A stretch of DNA of 64,000 nucleotides from Acidobacteriaceae bacterium (GTDB lineage: Bacteria; Acidobacteriota; Terriglobia; Terriglobales; Acidobacteriaceae), in the NCBI GenBank assembly GCA_025462735.1, contig JAOAPC010000010.1, forward strand, positions 213,638-277,637, read 5' to 3'. Shown one piece after another: positions 26,901-36,362 of this stretch. Each line of letters begins with the position of its first letter. Positions within the stretch are counted from its first letter, which is position 1. The notes under the pieces are model-generated. The model saw only the letters and a program-made list of their open reading frames with translations. It was not told where the DNA came from and ran no database searches. The position numbers and the translations under genes were made by a program.

Positions 26901-28454
26901 AAGCTGCTTGAAGTAATTGAACAGCGGTTGCGGTTTGTCGCTCAGACAAGCTAGTGGCGTGTCCGTTCCCATCGAGCCGACCGGTTCTTCACCAGCCGCT
27001 GCCATTGGCTCGATGATCATCTTCAAATCTTCATCGGTATATCCAAAAGCACGCTGCCGCGAAAGGATGGTTGCATTGTCCGACGGGTGGACACGCACTG
27101 GCTCCGGCAAATGATCGAGCGTGATTTGATTTTCTTCCAACCATTCGCTGTAAGGCTGACGCGCAGCAAGCCGCGCTTTGATTTCTTTGTCGGAGATAAT
27201 GCGGCCTTCGACTGTGTCTACTAGGAACATTTTTCCCGGCTGCAGTCGGCCTTTTCGCTTTATTTTTTCCGGTAATACCGGAAGCACTCCCGCTTCTGAG
27301 GCCATTACCACCAGATCGTCGTCGGTGACCACATAGCGCCCCGGACGCAATCCGTTCCGGTCCAACGTCGCGCCGATCACGCGGCCATCGGTGAACGCGA
27401 TTGCCGCAGGTCCATCCCACGGTTCCATCAACGAACAGTGGTATTCGTAAAACGCCCGCTTCTCGGGCTTCATGTGCGGATTGCCGGCCCATGCTTCCGG
27501 AATCAACATGGCCATAACGTGCGGCAAACTACGTCCCGACTGGAACAGCAACTCCACGGCATTATCGAAGCTCGCGGAATCGCTTCCTTCCGGCTCGACG
27601 ATCGGAAACAATTTCTTGATGTCGTCACCAAAAAGTTCCGTCGCCAGAATCGACTGACGGGCGTGCATCCAGGCGACGTTGCCTTTCAGCGTATTGATTT
27701 CGCCGTTGTGCGCCACGTAACGGTAAGGATGGGCCAGCTTCCAGCTCGGAAAAGTATTGGTCGAAAAACGCTGGTGAACCAGGCAGAGCGCGCTGGCCGC
27801 GTCCGGATCAGAAAGGTCTCCGTAAAAATTGGCGATTTGCGGCGCCAGAAGCAGGCCTTTGTAAACGATGGTGCGCGCTGAGAGAGATGGAATATAGAAA
27901 AATTCTTTGTCTTCGATCTCCGATTCCGCAATTTCTTTCTCGGCACGTTTGCGGACCACGTACAGCTTGCGCTCAAATGCGTCTTCGTCGATTTCGGGTG
28001 GACGGCCAACGAAAACCTGCTGAATGTAAGGTTGCGAGGCACGGGCCACGCGCCCTATGGCATCTCCGTTGACCGGTGTGTCGCGCCAGCCGAGCACCGT
28101 AAGTCCTTCTTCGCGGACGATCCGCTCCAGGACGCCTTCGCAATTCAGGCGCGGGTGCTTTTCCACCGGGAGGAACGTCATGCCGACCGCGTACTCGCCC
28201 GGCGCAGGCAACGTGAATCCGAGCGTCTCGCACTCGCGCGCGAAAAACTTATGCGGAATTTGAATCAGTACCCCGGCGCCGTCACCCGTTTCTGGATCGC
28301 AGCCACACGCCCCACGGTGGGTGAGATTAATTAGGACCTGAATTCCCTGCTCGATGATCTGGTGGCTCTTCTCACCGCGAATGCTGGCTACAAAACCGAT
28401 TCCGCACGCGTCGTGCTCGTGCGCCGGATCGTAAAGACCCTGCGCCGACGGCAA
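23895..28454 (-). CDS. gltB: Glutamate synthase large (alpha) subunit
   Basis: About 1519 residues. The N-terminal nucleophile glutaminase begins at the conserved Cys (codon at 28404-28406) in EHDACGIGF after a short propeptide. The central and FMN-binding domains follow ([53 protein letters not shown]), with the [3Fe-4S] region [17 protein letters not shown]-terminal GXGXG beta-helix closes the protein. The frame is open to a TTG at 28601, but that gives a 65-residue arginine-rich leader without similarity. The TTG at 28454 is chosen because it yields [18 protein letters not shown], closely like the Bacillus GltA N-terminus. No start has a clear Shine-Dalgarno. It is divergent from lysC. Confidence 0.93.
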   Translation of the reverse strand: MPSAQGLYDPAHEHDACGIGFVASIRGEKSHQIIEQGIQVLINLTHRGACGCDPETGDGAGVLIQIPHKFFARECETLGFTLPAPGEYAVGMTFLPVEKHPRLNCEGVLERIVREEGLTVLGWRDTPVNGDAIGRVARASQPYIQQVFVGRPPEIDEDAFERKLYVVRKRAEKEIAESEIEDKEFFYIPSLSARTIVYKGLLLAPQIANFYGDLSDPDAASALCLVHQRFSTNTFPSWKLAHPYRYVAHNGEINTLKGNVAWMHARQSILATELFGDDIKKLFPIVEPEGSDSASFDNAVELLFQSGRSLPHVMAMLIPEAWAGNPHMKPEKRAFYEYHCSLMEPWDGPAAIAFTDGRVIGATLDRNGLRPGRYVVTDDDLVVMASEAGVLPVLPEKIKRKGRLQPGKMFLVDTVEGRIISDKEIKARLAARQPYSEWLEENQITLDHLPEPVRVHPSDNATILSRQRAFGYTDEDLKMIIEPMAAAGEEPVGSMGTDTPLACLSDKPQPLFNYFKQLFAQVTNPPIDPIREEMVMSLISYIGTERNILDETPENCHTLKLPHPILTNRDLEKLRRVSRGDLLAITLPALFRAADGEFGLRSALDEVSRRASLAVKSGYTLLILSDRGVDKDYAPIPSLLALSAVHNLLVREETRTQVALIIESGEPREVMHFALLIGYGASAINPYLAIETLEDLAGRGYLPGSMTPDVAVKHFIKAVNKGLLKTFSKMGISTLQSYRGAQVFEAIGLNKDLVEAYFAGTTSRIGGVGLDVLAREAQLKHEFAFRAVTDADTELAVGGSYHFRVNGEYHLLNPETISKLQHSVREQNFKTFEEYAELIDTQSRNLATLRSLMKIKKARKPVSIEQVEPTKEIVKRFTTGAMSFGSISKEAHETLAIAMNRIGGKSNTGEGGEDEERYNKDANGDWRRSAIKQVASARFGVTAHYLVNAEELQIKMAQGAKPGEGGQLPGHKVDDVIARLRHSIPGVGLISPPPHHDIYSIEDLAQLIYDLKNTNPKARISVKLVSEIGVGTVAAGVAKAHADVVLISGDSGGTGASPLSSIKHAGIPWELGLAETQQVLLMNDLRSRIRVQTDGKLQTGRDVVIAALLGAEEFGFATAPLVALGCIMLRKCHLNTCSVGIATQDPALRKKFAGQPEHVINFFFFIAEQVRQYMAELGFRKVNEMVGRVDMLDVQPAVDHWKARGIDLSAILYNPPLPGRVARHCVQAQDHGLEKALDHELIAGAKDAIENRTPIEMSFPIRNVHRTVGAMLSGEIAGRYGSEGLPDDTIRIKFEGSAGQSFGAFLAKGVTMTLEGDANDYVGKGLSGGRVVVYPSKNSGFAAEENILIGNVVLYGATSGEAYFSGVAGERFAVRNSGATAVVEGVGDHGCEYMTNGLVIVLGSCGRNFAAGMSGGIAYVCDERGDFTEKRCNLASVDLEPVIEPRDVQLVRDLVEKHFDLTRSKRAKNILDNWQEMLPRFIKIFPHEFKRVLGVTRSRQQYIPGRPLPVPELVEALHG

Positions 28455-28734
28455 ACCGTTTTGTGTCTTCCAGCGTTTCAGGAAATGTCTCCAGGAGGTA
28501 TACGTCGACACTACAACCAGCAAAGACGAACGACGACGCCTGATTCCAGATCGCGCGCACCACGAGCTGTGTATATCTTTGGTACCGCGAGTCGAGGGCA
28601 AAAGTACAATTCAGAATTTCGATTCGGCGAATGGAAATTTCAGGAAACTCTGTACATCCGCTGCCCCACAACTCTTAAGATAATCGATGTCGCCTCTTAA
28701 AACGTTTTTTCGATTCGTCCCATCGAAAAACCCG

Positions 28735-28764
28735 TTCGTGATGCGGCTCCGGTTCCGGTATAGT
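28735..28764 (+). promoter_or_regulatory. Possible promoter of the structured RNA
   Basis: TTCGTG at 28735-28740 and TATAGT at 28759-28764 are 18 bp apart. Initiation would be near 28771. The -35 match is weak and the -10 is good. Confidence 0.4.
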
Positions 28765-28770
28765 GGCTTC

Positions 28771-28923
28771 GGTATGTCGCCTATGATCCAGACAATGTCG
28801 TCGGTGCCCACCCGCACAACGGGCACACGAATTACTGTCTGGCGTGGGCGCTGAGCGAATCCCAAGAAATCTGCTCAAGACCCACGGCCAGGAAGAACAA
28901 CCGGCTGGTGGGTCTTTCGTTTT
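28771..28923 (+). ncRNA. Candidate structured small RNA or leader upstream of lysC
   Basis: About 150 nt of strong predicted structure with no coding sense. A first domain pairs CCAGACA (28788-28794) with TGTCTGG (28836-28842). It encloses TCGT/ACGA (28798-28801 with 28827-28830) and GTGCCC/GGGCAC (28804-28809 with 28821-28826) around an 11-nt loop. A middle segment can pair GAGC with GCTC. The unit ends in a terminator hairpin (28877-28923). lysC begins 66 nt later with another TATAGT at 28965-28970. That favours an independent terminated RNA, though an attenuated lysC leader is possible. The lysine riboswitch, 6S and SRP RNA consensus elements known to the annotator were not found. Confidence 0.45.
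28877..28923 (+). terminator. Terminator upstream of lysC
   Basis: AAGACCCAC (28877-28885) pairs perfectly with GTGGGTCTT (28908-28916), followed by TCGTTTTAT. It ends the structured RNA unit and precedes lysC by about 66 bp. As an attenuator it could control lysC-hom. Confidence 0.65.
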
Positions 28924-28989
28924 ATGGCACGCTCTTCCGAACCCGCAGCGTAGGCGAGGATGGGTATAGTCTTCTAGGATGGTATTCGC

Positions 28990-30480
28990 ATGATTGTGAT
29001 GAAGTTCGGCGGCACTTCAGTTGAGAGCGCCGAGGCCATTGAACGCGTTGCACAAATCGTCGCCAGCCGCCGCGAGAAGCTGCCATTGGTGGTCGTGAGC
29101 GCGATGGCCAAGGTCACAGACCAGCTTGTGACCATGGGACAGCTGGCTGCTTCTGGTGATTCCGACGCGAGTCTTCAATTATTTCAAGCCATGCGGGAGC
29201 GCCATTTTTCGACGGCAAAAAGCTTGCTCGGGGAAAAACGCGGTGCGAGTATGGCGCCGAAACTTGAGACACACCTTTCTGAGCTGGAAAACTTTTTGCG
29301 CGGATTAGCCGCCGTGCGCGAGCTCACCCCGCGCGGTAGCGACTACCTGCTTTCATTCGGAGAACTGCTCTCCAGCTTAATTGTGGCCGATGCATTCACC
29401 ATTCGGGGTTTGAATGCCGTGTGGGTAGATTCGCGCGCATGTGTCGTCACCGACGCCAAGCATACGCGCGCCATTCCGCGGATGTCCGAAACGCGGGAGA
29501 AATCCAAGAAGAAGATCGCGCCTCTTCTCTTGAAAAAGAGAATTCCAGTGATGGGAGGATTTATTGCGGCAACCGCTGAGGGCGTGCCCACAACTCTTGG
29601 CCGCGGCGGGTCAGATTATTCTGCCGCGATTATCGGCGCCGCGCTCGATGCCGACCGCATTGAGATCTGGACCGACGTCGAAGGAATGATGACCACCGAT
29701 CCCAGACTCTGTCCGGAAGCGAAAACCATCAAGCAAATCAGCTTCAACGAAGCTGCCGAGCTGGCGTATTTCGGCGCCAAGGTCCTGCATCCTGCTACTT
29801 TGCTTCCCGCGATCCACAAAAATATTCCGGTGTACGTGCTCAACTCTAAGAATCTGAAAAGCACGGGTACCGAGATCACGGCCCAAGCCCCGCGCAGCCG
29901 AGACGTCTTTCGCGCGATCACCGCCAAAACCGGCGTGAGCATTATCAACGTGGTGGCTTCCCGCGGAATCATGGTGCACGGCTTCCTGCGATCGGTTTTC
30001 GAAGCGCTCGACCGGCACTCGACATCTGTGGACATAGTCGCCATTTCCGAAGTCAGTATGTCTTTCACCATGGACAGCAAGCGCCTGCCCAAAGCGCTGC
30101 TGGCGGAACTGGAAGAGATCGCGGACGTGACTTGTGACGACAAGCAGGCCATCGTTTGTCTCGTTGGCGAGGACATTCACGGAAAGCCTGGTATTGCCGC
30201 CAGCGTGTTTAACACTATCGCGGATGCGGAAGTAAACATCCGCATGATTTCGCAAGGAGCTTCGGAAATTAACATCAGTTTCGTGATTCAGGAAAGCGAT
30301 GTCCCGAAAGCTGTCCGTCATCTGCACGCGCAGTTCTTCCCTGCAGCGGCGAAATCGTTGGTGCACAAAAAAAATGGGAGTGGGAAACGCGCACGAGTGA
30401 ATGGACGCGGAAGCTTGCCGCAAAGAGCCCGCGCGGCCAGTGCAAGCGCCGCCACGGTTGTAGAACTGGCGCAAGACTGA
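28990..30480 (+). CDS. lysC: Aspartate kinase
   Basis: A 496-residue enzyme catalysing ATP-dependent phosphorylation of aspartate, the entry to lysine, threonine and methionine synthesis. The N-terminal kinase motif is KFGGTSV (residues 5-11). RGSDYLLSFGELLSS and TTLGRGGSDYSAAIIGAALDADRIEIWTDVEGMMTTDPRL form the substrate and ATP sites. Two C-terminal ACT domains (about 318-460, with SIINVVASRGIMVHGF and VCLVGEDIHGKPGIAASVF) give feedback control. The last 40 residues are basic and low-complexity (KKNGSGKRARVNGRG) and not family-typical. TAGGATGG upstream may serve as the ribosome site. hom follows after 30 bp, so lysC-hom is an operon. Confidence 0.96.
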   Translation: MIVMKFGGTSVESAEAIERVAQIVASRREKLPLVVVSAMAKVTDQLVTMGQLAASGDSDASLQLFQAMRERHFSTAKSLLGEKRGASMAPKLETHLSELENFLRGLAAVRELTPRGSDYLLSFGELLSSLIVADAFTIRGLNAVWVDSRACVVTDAKHTRAIPRMSETREKSKKKIAPLLLKKRIPVMGGFIAATAEGVPTTLGRGGSDYSAAIIGAALDADRIEIWTDVEGMMTTDPRLCPEAKTIKQISFNEAAELAYFGAKVLHPATLLPAIHKNIPVYVLNSKNLKSTGTEITAQAPRSRDVFRAITAKTGVSIINVVASRGIMVHGFLRSVFEALDRHSTSVDIVAISEVSMSFTMDSKRLPKALLAELEEIADVTCDDKQAIVCLVGEDIHGKPGIAASVFNTIADAEVNIRMISQGASEINISFVIQESDVPKAVRHLHAQFFPAAAKSLVHKKNGSGKRARVNGRGSLPQRARAASASAATVVELAQD

Positions 30481-30510
30481 AACCTTTGCTCGATTGAGTG
30501 ATGTAAAAAA

Positions 30511-31833
30511 ATGAAACCCGTAGCCAATTTGACCGATTCAGAAGCTGCTGCTTCTTCTTTGGACCAAACTTCCACGACTCTGAACATTGCCATCATAGGT
30601 TTCGGAACTGTCGGCAGATCGGTCGCTCGAATCCTTTCGGAGCGTTCAAGCGCAGATCTACGCCTGACTCACATCTTCAACCGCCAGATCGCGCGCAAGC
30701 GAGTTGGCGAGCTCCCTGAAACGATCCGCTGGACCGAAGACATTAATGATGTCCTTTCTTCAGATGCTGATGTCGTTGTTGAACTCATCGGCGGACTTGA
30801 ACCAGCAAGCGAGTGGATTCGGCGCGCACTGAAATCCGGTAAGTCAGTGGTAACCGCGAATAAGCAGCTCATAGCCCGCCATGGCGCGGAGTTAGTGCGT
30901 CTTGCACGAGAAAATGGTCAGCATATCGCCTTCGGTGCTTCGGTAGCCGGGGGCGTGCCAGTCATCTCTGGCTTGCAGGAAGGTCTTGCAGGCGATGAAC
31001 TCGTAGAGTTGTACGGGATACTGAACGGCACCTGCAATTACATTTTGACGAGAATTGAAAGCGCCGGGGTGAGTTTCGCGGAAGCGTTGCAGGAAGCGCA
31101 GAAGCTCGGTTTTGCGGAAGCTGATCCTACCGACGATGTTGACGGGTTCGACGCGCGCGCCAAACTCACGATTCTGGCGCGGACCGGACTGCGTGTCTCC
31201 GCCGATCTTGAGAGTATTTCTGCGAAAACTATTTCAAGCATTGAGCCGGTGGATTTCGAGTACGCCAAGTTGCTCGACTGCACCATCCGCCAACTGTCGC
31301 GTGCCAGGAAAACATCGAAAAAGCTATTCGCAACGGTTGGGCCGGCGCTGGTCCACGCTTCATCACCGCTGGCGCGGGTTGAAGGCGCACGCAATCTGGT
31401 AATGTCCACTGGCAAATTCGGCGGCGAAACCGTTTTTGGCGGTCATGGTGCCGGAGGGCATCCAACTGCCGTCGCCGTCGTTTCCGACCTGATCGCAATT
31501 GCGCGCTCCCGGCAGGTAAATGGCGCAGCTTTGAATGAAGCCGAAGGCGAGATTCCAACGCTTTCCGTCAGCCCCGACTTTACCTCACGCCATTATCTGC
31601 GCTTCACCGTGCAGGATGAGCCGGGAATCATTGCGTCACTGGCAACGATTTTTTCTCGCCTGGGAATCAACATCGATTCAGTTTTTCAGAAGCCAGGATA
31701 TTCGAAATCGAAGCTCCCGTTCGTAATCACACTGGAACCCTGCCCCGCATCGCTGGTCGAGAAGGCATTAACGCAGATTGCTTCGCTGAAATTTCACGTT
31801 CAACCCTGCTTGAATTTGCCGATCTTAGATTAG
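30511..31833 (+). CDS. hom: Homoserine dehydrogenase
   Basis: A 440-residue NAD(P)H-dependent enzyme reducing aspartate semialdehyde to homoserine for threonine and methionine synthesis. A 20-residue Ser/Thr/Ala-rich extension precedes the Rossmann fold (NIAIIGFGTVGRSVARIL). VTANKQLIARHG carries the catalytic lysine region. The substrate motifs are GASVAGGVPVISGLQEGLAGD, LNGTCNYILTRIE and GFAEADPTDDVDGFDARAKL. A C-terminal ACT domain (about 365-435, RFTVQDEPGIIASLATIFSRLGINIDSVFQ) allows threonine feedback inhibition. It is co-transcribed with lysC. The start ATG 30511 follows an A-run without a good Shine-Dalgarno. Confidence 0.96.
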   Translation: MKPVANLTDSEAAASSLDQTSTTLNIAIIGFGTVGRSVARILSERSSADLRLTHIFNRQIARKRVGELPETIRWTEDINDVLSSDADVVVELIGGLEPASEWIRRALKSGKSVVTANKQLIARHGAELVRLARENGQHIAFGASVAGGVPVISGLQEGLAGDELVELYGILNGTCNYILTRIESAGVSFAEALQEAQKLGFAEADPTDDVDGFDARAKLTILARTGLRVSADLESISAKTISSIEPVDFEYAKLLDCTIRQLSRARKTSKKLFATVGPALVHASSPLARVEGARNLVMSTGKFGGETVFGGHGAGGHPTAVAVVSDLIAIARSRQVNGAALNEAEGEIPTLSVSPDFTSRHYLRFTVQDEPGIIASLATIFSRLGINIDSVFQKPGYSKSKLPFVITLEPCPASLVEKALTQIASLKFHVQPCLNLPILD

Positions 31834-31881
31834 TTCGCGGAGGCTGACTGATTGGCAACGAAGCGCCCCCGGGCGCCTGTT

Positions 31882-32892
31882 CTAAGCTATTGCCCGCTTG
31901 TCTCTCGAAAATGCTTTCTGAATCAGGGTGTAGCGGGCCGCCCCAATGAGTCCGGCATCATCGTTAAGAATTATTTTGACCGGCATGTCACTCAGCAGCG
32001 GCTGCATGCGTCCTTTGTCGAGAAACGATTTCATGAAGATCGGATCGCGCATCTTGGGAACAATTTTGGCGGCAATACTCCCCCCAATGAATACTCCGCC
32101 AGTCGCCATGAAGTTCAGCGCGCAATTCCCGGTCTCCGATCCGTAAACGCTGACGAAAATCGACAATGTCTGTTCGCATATCGCCGATTTGCCTTCCAGC
32201 GCGAGTTGCGAGATTAAAGCCGGAGGGTCTTTAGCCTGGCTTATCTGTTGCCGCAGCCAATCGGGTTCATCCGCTTTCTTAGCATCGCGAAGAAAGTCGT
32301 AGATGTTTTTAATTCCTGGACCGGAAAGAATTCGCTCCCAGCTCACGTGTTGATGTTTCTTCCGCAAATATTGCGCCAGTTCCATCTCGAGGTCGTTCTT
32401 GGGAGCAAAGTCTGAGTGGCCGCCCTCGCATGGAAAAGGATGGTGGCGGAATCCGTCCCAAAAAAGCCCAGCGATTCCCAATCCAGTTCGGGCAGAGATC
32501 ACTGCACGATTGCCTTCCGCATCTTCCGCGCCTTCGCTCAATGTGACGAAGTCTTTCGATTCGAGCGCGTCCACTCCATAGGCGTAGGCTTCGAGGTCGT
32601 TGATTAAACCAACGGAAGGAAGTTTCAGTTGGGACGCCAGTTCGCGGGCATCGATGGTCCATTCGAGATTCGATATTTTGCTCTTTCCGGAGCGCACCGG
32701 ACCCGCCACGCCAAAGCAGGCGCTGTGCACCATGATTCCTTCCGTACCCACGAATGTTTTAATAAGGTCCGCGAGCCCGCTGTGCTCCTGGCTCTTATAC
32801 GTCTTGTCCACCACACGATGGAGTTGGTTGCCTTCAGTTTGAAACGCAGCCAACCGTACCCGGGTTGCGCCAATATCACCTGCGAGAATCAT
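31882..32892 (-). CDS. glk: Glucokinase (Glk type, with variant motifs)
   Basis: A 336-residue ASKHA kinase of the bacterial Glk family that phosphorylates glucose with ATP. It keeps the glucose-binding EGGHSDFAP, the catalytic Asp in [33 protein letters not shown] and a closing [13 protein letters not shown]. Two nucleotide-binding elements differ from the norm. The first loop is GDIGATR instead of GDIGGTN, and the phosphate-2 loop is SARTGLG instead of G-A/P-GTGLG. The start is ATG 32892, with GGAGGA about 8 nt upstream. It overlaps the zwf stop (ATGA), so zwf-glk is an operon joining glucose phosphorylation to the pentose phosphate pathway. Confidence 0.85.
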   Translation of the reverse strand: MILAGDIGATRVRLAAFQTEGNQLHRVVDKTYKSQEHSGLADLIKTFVGTEGIMVHSACFGVAGPVRSGKSKISNLEWTIDARELASQLKLPSVGLINDLEAYAYGVDALESKDFVTLSEGAEDAEGNRAVISARTGLGIAGLFWDGFRHHPFPCEGGHSDFAPKNDLEMELAQYLRKKHQHVSWERILSGPGIKNIYDFLRDAKKADEPDWLRQQISQAKDPPALISQLALEGKSAICEQTLSIFVSVYGSETGNCALNFMATGGVFIGGSIAAKIVPKMRDPIFMKSFLDKGRMQPLLSDMPVKIILNDDAGLIGAARYTLIQKAFSRDKRAIA

Positions 32893-34415
32893 TCGATTGT
32901 CCTCCACTCCCGCCCATCGCGTTGCAGCAATTCATCGGACTCTTTCGGACCCCAGCTGCCCGCGCTGTAGTTGGGAAATTTGCGCGGCGGCAGCGCGGTC
33001 CAAATATCGAGCATGGGATCCACAATGCTCCAGCCCGCTTCTACCATGTCGGCACGTTGAAAAAGCGTGGCGTCACCGATCATGCAGTCATACAGCAGAA
33101 CTTCATATCCGGTGTACGCGTCCTCGCCAAAATACTTGGAATATTCAAAGCTCATGTCCACCGATCCCACTCGCAGGATCGGCCCGGGAATTTTTGCGCC
33201 AAAACTCAACGAAATTCCTTCCACCGGCTGGATTTGAATCACTAGCTTATTTGAGTGTTTTTTCACCGGAGCGTTGCGGAATAACTCAAACGGCGTCTTC
33301 TTGAATTGGATCGTGATCTCGGTGTGGCGCTGGGTAAGGCGCTTCCCGGTCCTCAGGTAAAACGGCACGCCCACCCATCGCCAGTTATCAATATTAAGTT
33401 TAAGCGCCACAAACGTTTCAGTTCTTGATTCAGGCGAAACTCCCGGCTCGGTACGGTAGGAGGGAACACGGTCACCGCCCACCACGCCATCTCCATATTG
33501 ACCACGGACGCTATCGTGCAGCACAGCTTCCGAATCCAGGAGTTGTACCGCGTGCAACACCTTGGCCTGCTCGTCGCGAACCGAATCCGCCTGGAACGAT
33601 ACCGGAGATTCCATCGCCGTCAGGCTGAGCAGTTGCATGACGTGATTGGGAACCATGTCGCGCAGCGTGCCTGCGGTGTCGAAATATCCGCCGCGCTGTT
33701 CAACCCCGACGGTTTCTGCGTTTGTGATCTGTACATGGTCGATGTAGCGGCGGTTCCAGATCGGCTCAAAAATCGCATTATCGAAGCGAAATACCAGGAT
33801 ATTTTGCACTGTCTCTTTGCCAAGATAGTGGTCGATGCGATAAATCTGATTTTCGGCGAGTACGGCCTTGATCTGCCGGTTCAAGCTTCTAGCCGATTCG
33901 AGGTCGTGGCCAAACGGCTTTTCGATTACCACCCGCCGCCATCGGCCGTTCTCCTGTTTGGAGAGCTGGCTTTGTCCGAGTTGCTGGACGATCTGACCGA
34001 AGAATTTTGGGGCCGTTGCCAGATAAAAAAGATAATTGCCTTCCGTGTTGTACTGCTGGTCCAGTTCTCCCAACCGCTTCTGCAATGCCGGGTACATCGC
34101 GGAGTCGCCGAAATCAGCCCGCTGGTAGTAAAGCCGCTGCTTGAAGGACTCCAGCGCATCCGAGCCCTTGCCGTCCGACTGCAAGAATGATGTAACCCGC
34201 TCGCGAAACTGTTCGACGCTAAGTTCGTCAAACGCGACTCCCAGAATCGCAAAGTTGTCGGGCAGGAGATTTGCCTTCGCCAGATTGAATAGCGCTGGAA
34301 CCAGCTTGCGCTTGGTTAGATCTCCCGACGCGCCAAGTAACACCAGCACGCAGCGCGCCCCTGCTTTGGGTAACGGACTTTGCGACAGATCAGCTTGCGT
34401 TAGCGCGGACGCCAT
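32889..34415 (-). CDS. zwf: Glucose-6-phosphate 1-dehydrogenase
   Basis: A 508-residue enzyme oxidising glucose 6-phosphate to 6-phosphogluconolactone with NADP+ (or NAD+), the first oxidative pentose phosphate step. The coenzyme motif is [17 protein letters not shown] (GASGDL). The substrate signature RIDHYLGKE with the catalytic His is present, as are EKPFG and [20 protein letters not shown] lies in the dimer half. The open frame extends upstream to 34532, but residues there are Cys/Trp/Ser-rich and unlike the family. ATG 34415 has GGAG 9 nt upstream and gives the normal length. glk follows with a 4-nt overlap. Confidence 0.96.
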   Translation of the reverse strand: MASALTQADLSQSPLPKAGARCVLVLLGASGDLTKRKLVPALFNLAKANLLPDNFAILGVAFDELSVEQFRERVTSFLQSDGKGSDALESFKQRLYYQRADFGDSAMYPALQKRLGELDQQYNTEGNYLFYLATAPKFFGQIVQQLGQSQLSKQENGRWRRVVIEKPFGHDLESARSLNRQIKAVLAENQIYRIDHYLGKETVQNILVFRFDNAIFEPIWNRRYIDHVQITNAETVGVEQRGGYFDTAGTLRDMVPNHVMQLLSLTAMESPVSFQADSVRDEQAKVLHAVQLLDSEAVLHDSVRGQYGDGVVGGDRVPSYRTEPGVSPESRTETFVALKLNIDNWRWVGVPFYLRTGKRLTQRHTEITIQFKKTPFELFRNAPVKKHSNKLVIQIQPVEGISLSFGAKIPGPILRVGSVDMSFEYSKYFGEDAYTGYEVLLYDCMIGDATLFQRADMVEAGWSIVDPMLDIWTALPPRKFPNYSAGSWGPKESDELLQRDGREWRTIE

Positions 34416-34861
34416 GCGCCAGGTCTCCAGGAGTGAACTTGACCATTTTACTCGCGTTGATGAACAGGACGACGTTGCGCACCAGTAGAGGTAGTGTGCA
34501 CAAAACATGGGCACCGATGTTTTGCTCTGCACCTTTTATAGTGCGCTGCATGTACCAGAACGCCGCCTGTGTCCTGAGACACTTCCCGCCTACAGCAACA
34601 AGACTCTATCCGTGGGTTCCGCATTGCTTGCGCCGCTGCGCTCTATTGTGGACTGATAATAGGCACTGACGGCATCACCATCGCTGGGTTAATGGTTCGT
34701 TCTTGGCTGTGGTTCAACTCCCGAGCGGAGCAACTGGACCTGCTTCCATTTGGCGCTCCGAATCGCGAAAATGGCCTCGCGAACGATAGGCCCTACTCGC
34801 TCGTCCCAATGCACTGCCGAGACCTTCACGGATCGGCAGCCCACCTTCAAAATGAACATGT
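34416..34861. other. Intergenic region between zwf and the anchor-D gene
   Basis: About 450 bp between divergently transcribed genes. TAAAAT on the minus strand near 34450 could be a -10 for zwf. Open frames here have no recognisable product. Confidence 0.35.
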
Positions 34862-36106
34862 ATGACCCTCCCCCATCCAATCTCGAAGTACGTCGTTTTC
34901 CTGTTCGGCGCCCTACTTTTGACCGCTGCCTTGCAAAAGCCAGCAGCGGCCGCGAAACTAACATTCAATCCAACAAGTTTGCACTTTGGCGAAGTGGTGG
35001 TCGGCCAATCTGAAAGTCTGCCGGTCACTGTAACCAACGCGAGCGCGACCGGCTTCACCCTTTCTGCGATAACAGCCACTGCTGTTGACTTCAGCGTGAA
35101 GCAGCCCGTACTGCCAATGACCCTAGCGCCTGGACAAAGCTTCACCTTGACCGTAACTTTTCGTCCAATGGTTTCCGGATCAGACAGTGCAAGCATTGCG
35201 TTCAACGGCAATGCAATCCTTGCGGTTCACGGTTCGGGTACGTCTGCGAAGTCGCTGATCCCGAATCCGCCGAGCCTGGCTTTCGGGAATGTACAAGCCG
35301 GAAACACTGCGAAAGTGTTCGTGACATTGACCAATGCCAAAAATGGAAACGTCAATATCTCGAGCGACCTTACAAAAGGGACGGGATTTGCGGTTGCAGG
35401 CCTGCCTTTGCCTTTAACTCTCACTCCGGGACAGAGTTTCACGTTTACGATCTCGTTTTCTCCGCAGTTAGCTGGGCCGGTCAGCGGCTCGTTCCAAGGA
35501 CTGAACCCCAATAATTCCACCAATGTCTCAATACCGCTGAGCGGTACGGGCACAGCTGGGGGACAACTCAGTGTCTCACCAGCAAGCGTGTCGTTTGGAA
35601 ATGTAAACGTGGGGGCAACGGCGTCTCAAAGCGGAAGCCTCACTGCTACGGGAGCAAGCGTCACCTTGACTTCTGCGGGAAGCAGCAGCTCGGAATTTTC
35701 TTTGAGCGGGGTATCTTTGCCGCTGACGCTTACGACCGGCCAGACTACGCCGTACACAGTGGTATTCACGCCGAAGAGTAGTGGGACCGCCTCAGCTACG
35801 CTCTCGTTCTCAACCAACACATCTTCGGTCAGCGAGTCCCTCACCGGTTCCGGCGTGTCAGCGGTGCAGCACAGCGTCAGCCTGTCCTGGAATCCCAGTA
35901 CCTCACAGGTGACCGGTTATAACGTGTACCGAAGCAGCGCCGCAGGCGGTCCTTTTGGAAAGGTGAATTCAACATTGGATGCTGCCACTGCATACACGGA
36001 CGGCAGTGTTGCCTCAACCCACACTTACTATTACGTGACCACAGCAGTCAATTCCAGTGGTCAGGAAAGCGCCTACTCGAACCAAGTACAGGTCGTGGTC
36101 CCGTAA
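34862..36106 (+). CDS. Secreted choice-of-anchor D / Fn3 protein
   Basis: A 414-residue exported beta-sandwich protein. The signal peptide (about residues 1-31) ends AAA-KL. Three choice-of-anchor D (ASH/SPD-2/Hydin-like) repeats follow, each opening with a variant of L-x-F-x-P-x-S-L-x-F-G-x-V-x-V-G: about 33-120 (LTFNPTSLHFGEVVVGQ), 123-220 (SLAFGNVQAG) and 227-325 (SVSPASVSFGNVNVGAT). The C-terminus is a fibronectin type III-like domain (WNPSTSQVTGYNVYRSSAAGGPF, ending in YSNQVQVVVP). Such proteins are common on the surface of Acidobacteriota; no enzymatic motif is seen. A paralogue is at 50318-51001. Start ATG 34862 has no clear Shine-Dalgarno. Confidence 0.85.
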   Translation: MTLPHPISKYVVFLFGALLLTAALQKPAAAAKLTFNPTSLHFGEVVVGQSESLPVTVTNASATGFTLSAITATAVDFSVKQPVLPMTLAPGQSFTLTVTFRPMVSGSDSASIAFNGNAILAVHGSGTSAKSLIPNPPSLAFGNVQAGNTAKVFVTLTNAKNGNVNISSDLTKGTGFAVAGLPLPLTLTPGQSFTFTISFSPQLAGPVSGSFQGLNPNNSTNVSIPLSGTGTAGGQLSVSPASVSFGNVNVGATASQSGSLTATGASVTLTSAGSSSSEFSLSGVSLPLTLTTGQTTPYTVVFTPKSSGTASATLSFSTNTSSVSESLTGSGVSAVQHSVSLSWNPSTSQVTGYNVYRSSAAGGPFGKVNSTLDAATAYTDGSVASTHTYYYVTTAVNSSGQESAYSNQVQVVVP

Positions 36107-36318
36107 TACAGATCGAGAGACGACGGGACCTGACAGCGCGTCACAAAGCTGCGGTATTCGAGGGGATTTCCACTCGCTACCGTTTTTGGAAGTACTATCT
36201 GCGCCGTTCATCTGCTTCCATCGAGAAGCGGGACGTCAAAAATGCAAGTCTTTGAGAACAGGCATCTTGGTGGCTTCGTTTTGTCAATTTACATATAAGC
36301 GTACCGCGGTTAAGAGTC

Positions 36319-36344
36319 GAGAGGGACGTCGCAGCGTCCCACTC
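36319..36344. repeat. Short palindrome at the edge of the accessory block
   Basis: GGGACG (36323-36328) pairs with CGTCCC (36335-36340), extended by GAG/CTC across an A-A mismatch. It lies 19 bp past the stop of the 36363-37148 gene. No T-tract follows on either strand. It looks like an interspersed palindrome rather than a terminator. Confidence 0.4.
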
Positions 36345-36362
36345 TGCACGCTCGGGCTAACC

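Noticed and set aside
28611..28865. An 84-codon minus-strand frame between gltB and lysC
   Set aside because: No known motif, and it lies across the structured RNA unit on the other strand.
28771..28923. Lysine riboswitch upstream of lysC
   Set aside because: The conserved internal-loop sequences of the L-box that the annotator knows could not be found; only generic stems and a terminator are seen.
29611..30474. A 287-codon minus-strand frame opposite lysC
   Set aside because: Shadow of the aspartate kinase gene, with no ribosome-binding site and no family signature.
31863..31876. GCGCCCCCGGGCGC palindrome between hom and glk as a terminator
   Set aside because: The loop would be only two bases and no T-tract follows on either strand.
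33498..34190. A 230-codon plus-strand frame opposite zwf
   Set aside because: Antisense of a conserved dehydrogenase; composition is typical of a shadow frame.
34416..34532. N-terminal extension of zwf
   Set aside because: The residues are Cys/Trp/Ser-rich without similarity, and the ATG at 34415 has a suitable ribosome-binding site and gives the usual length.
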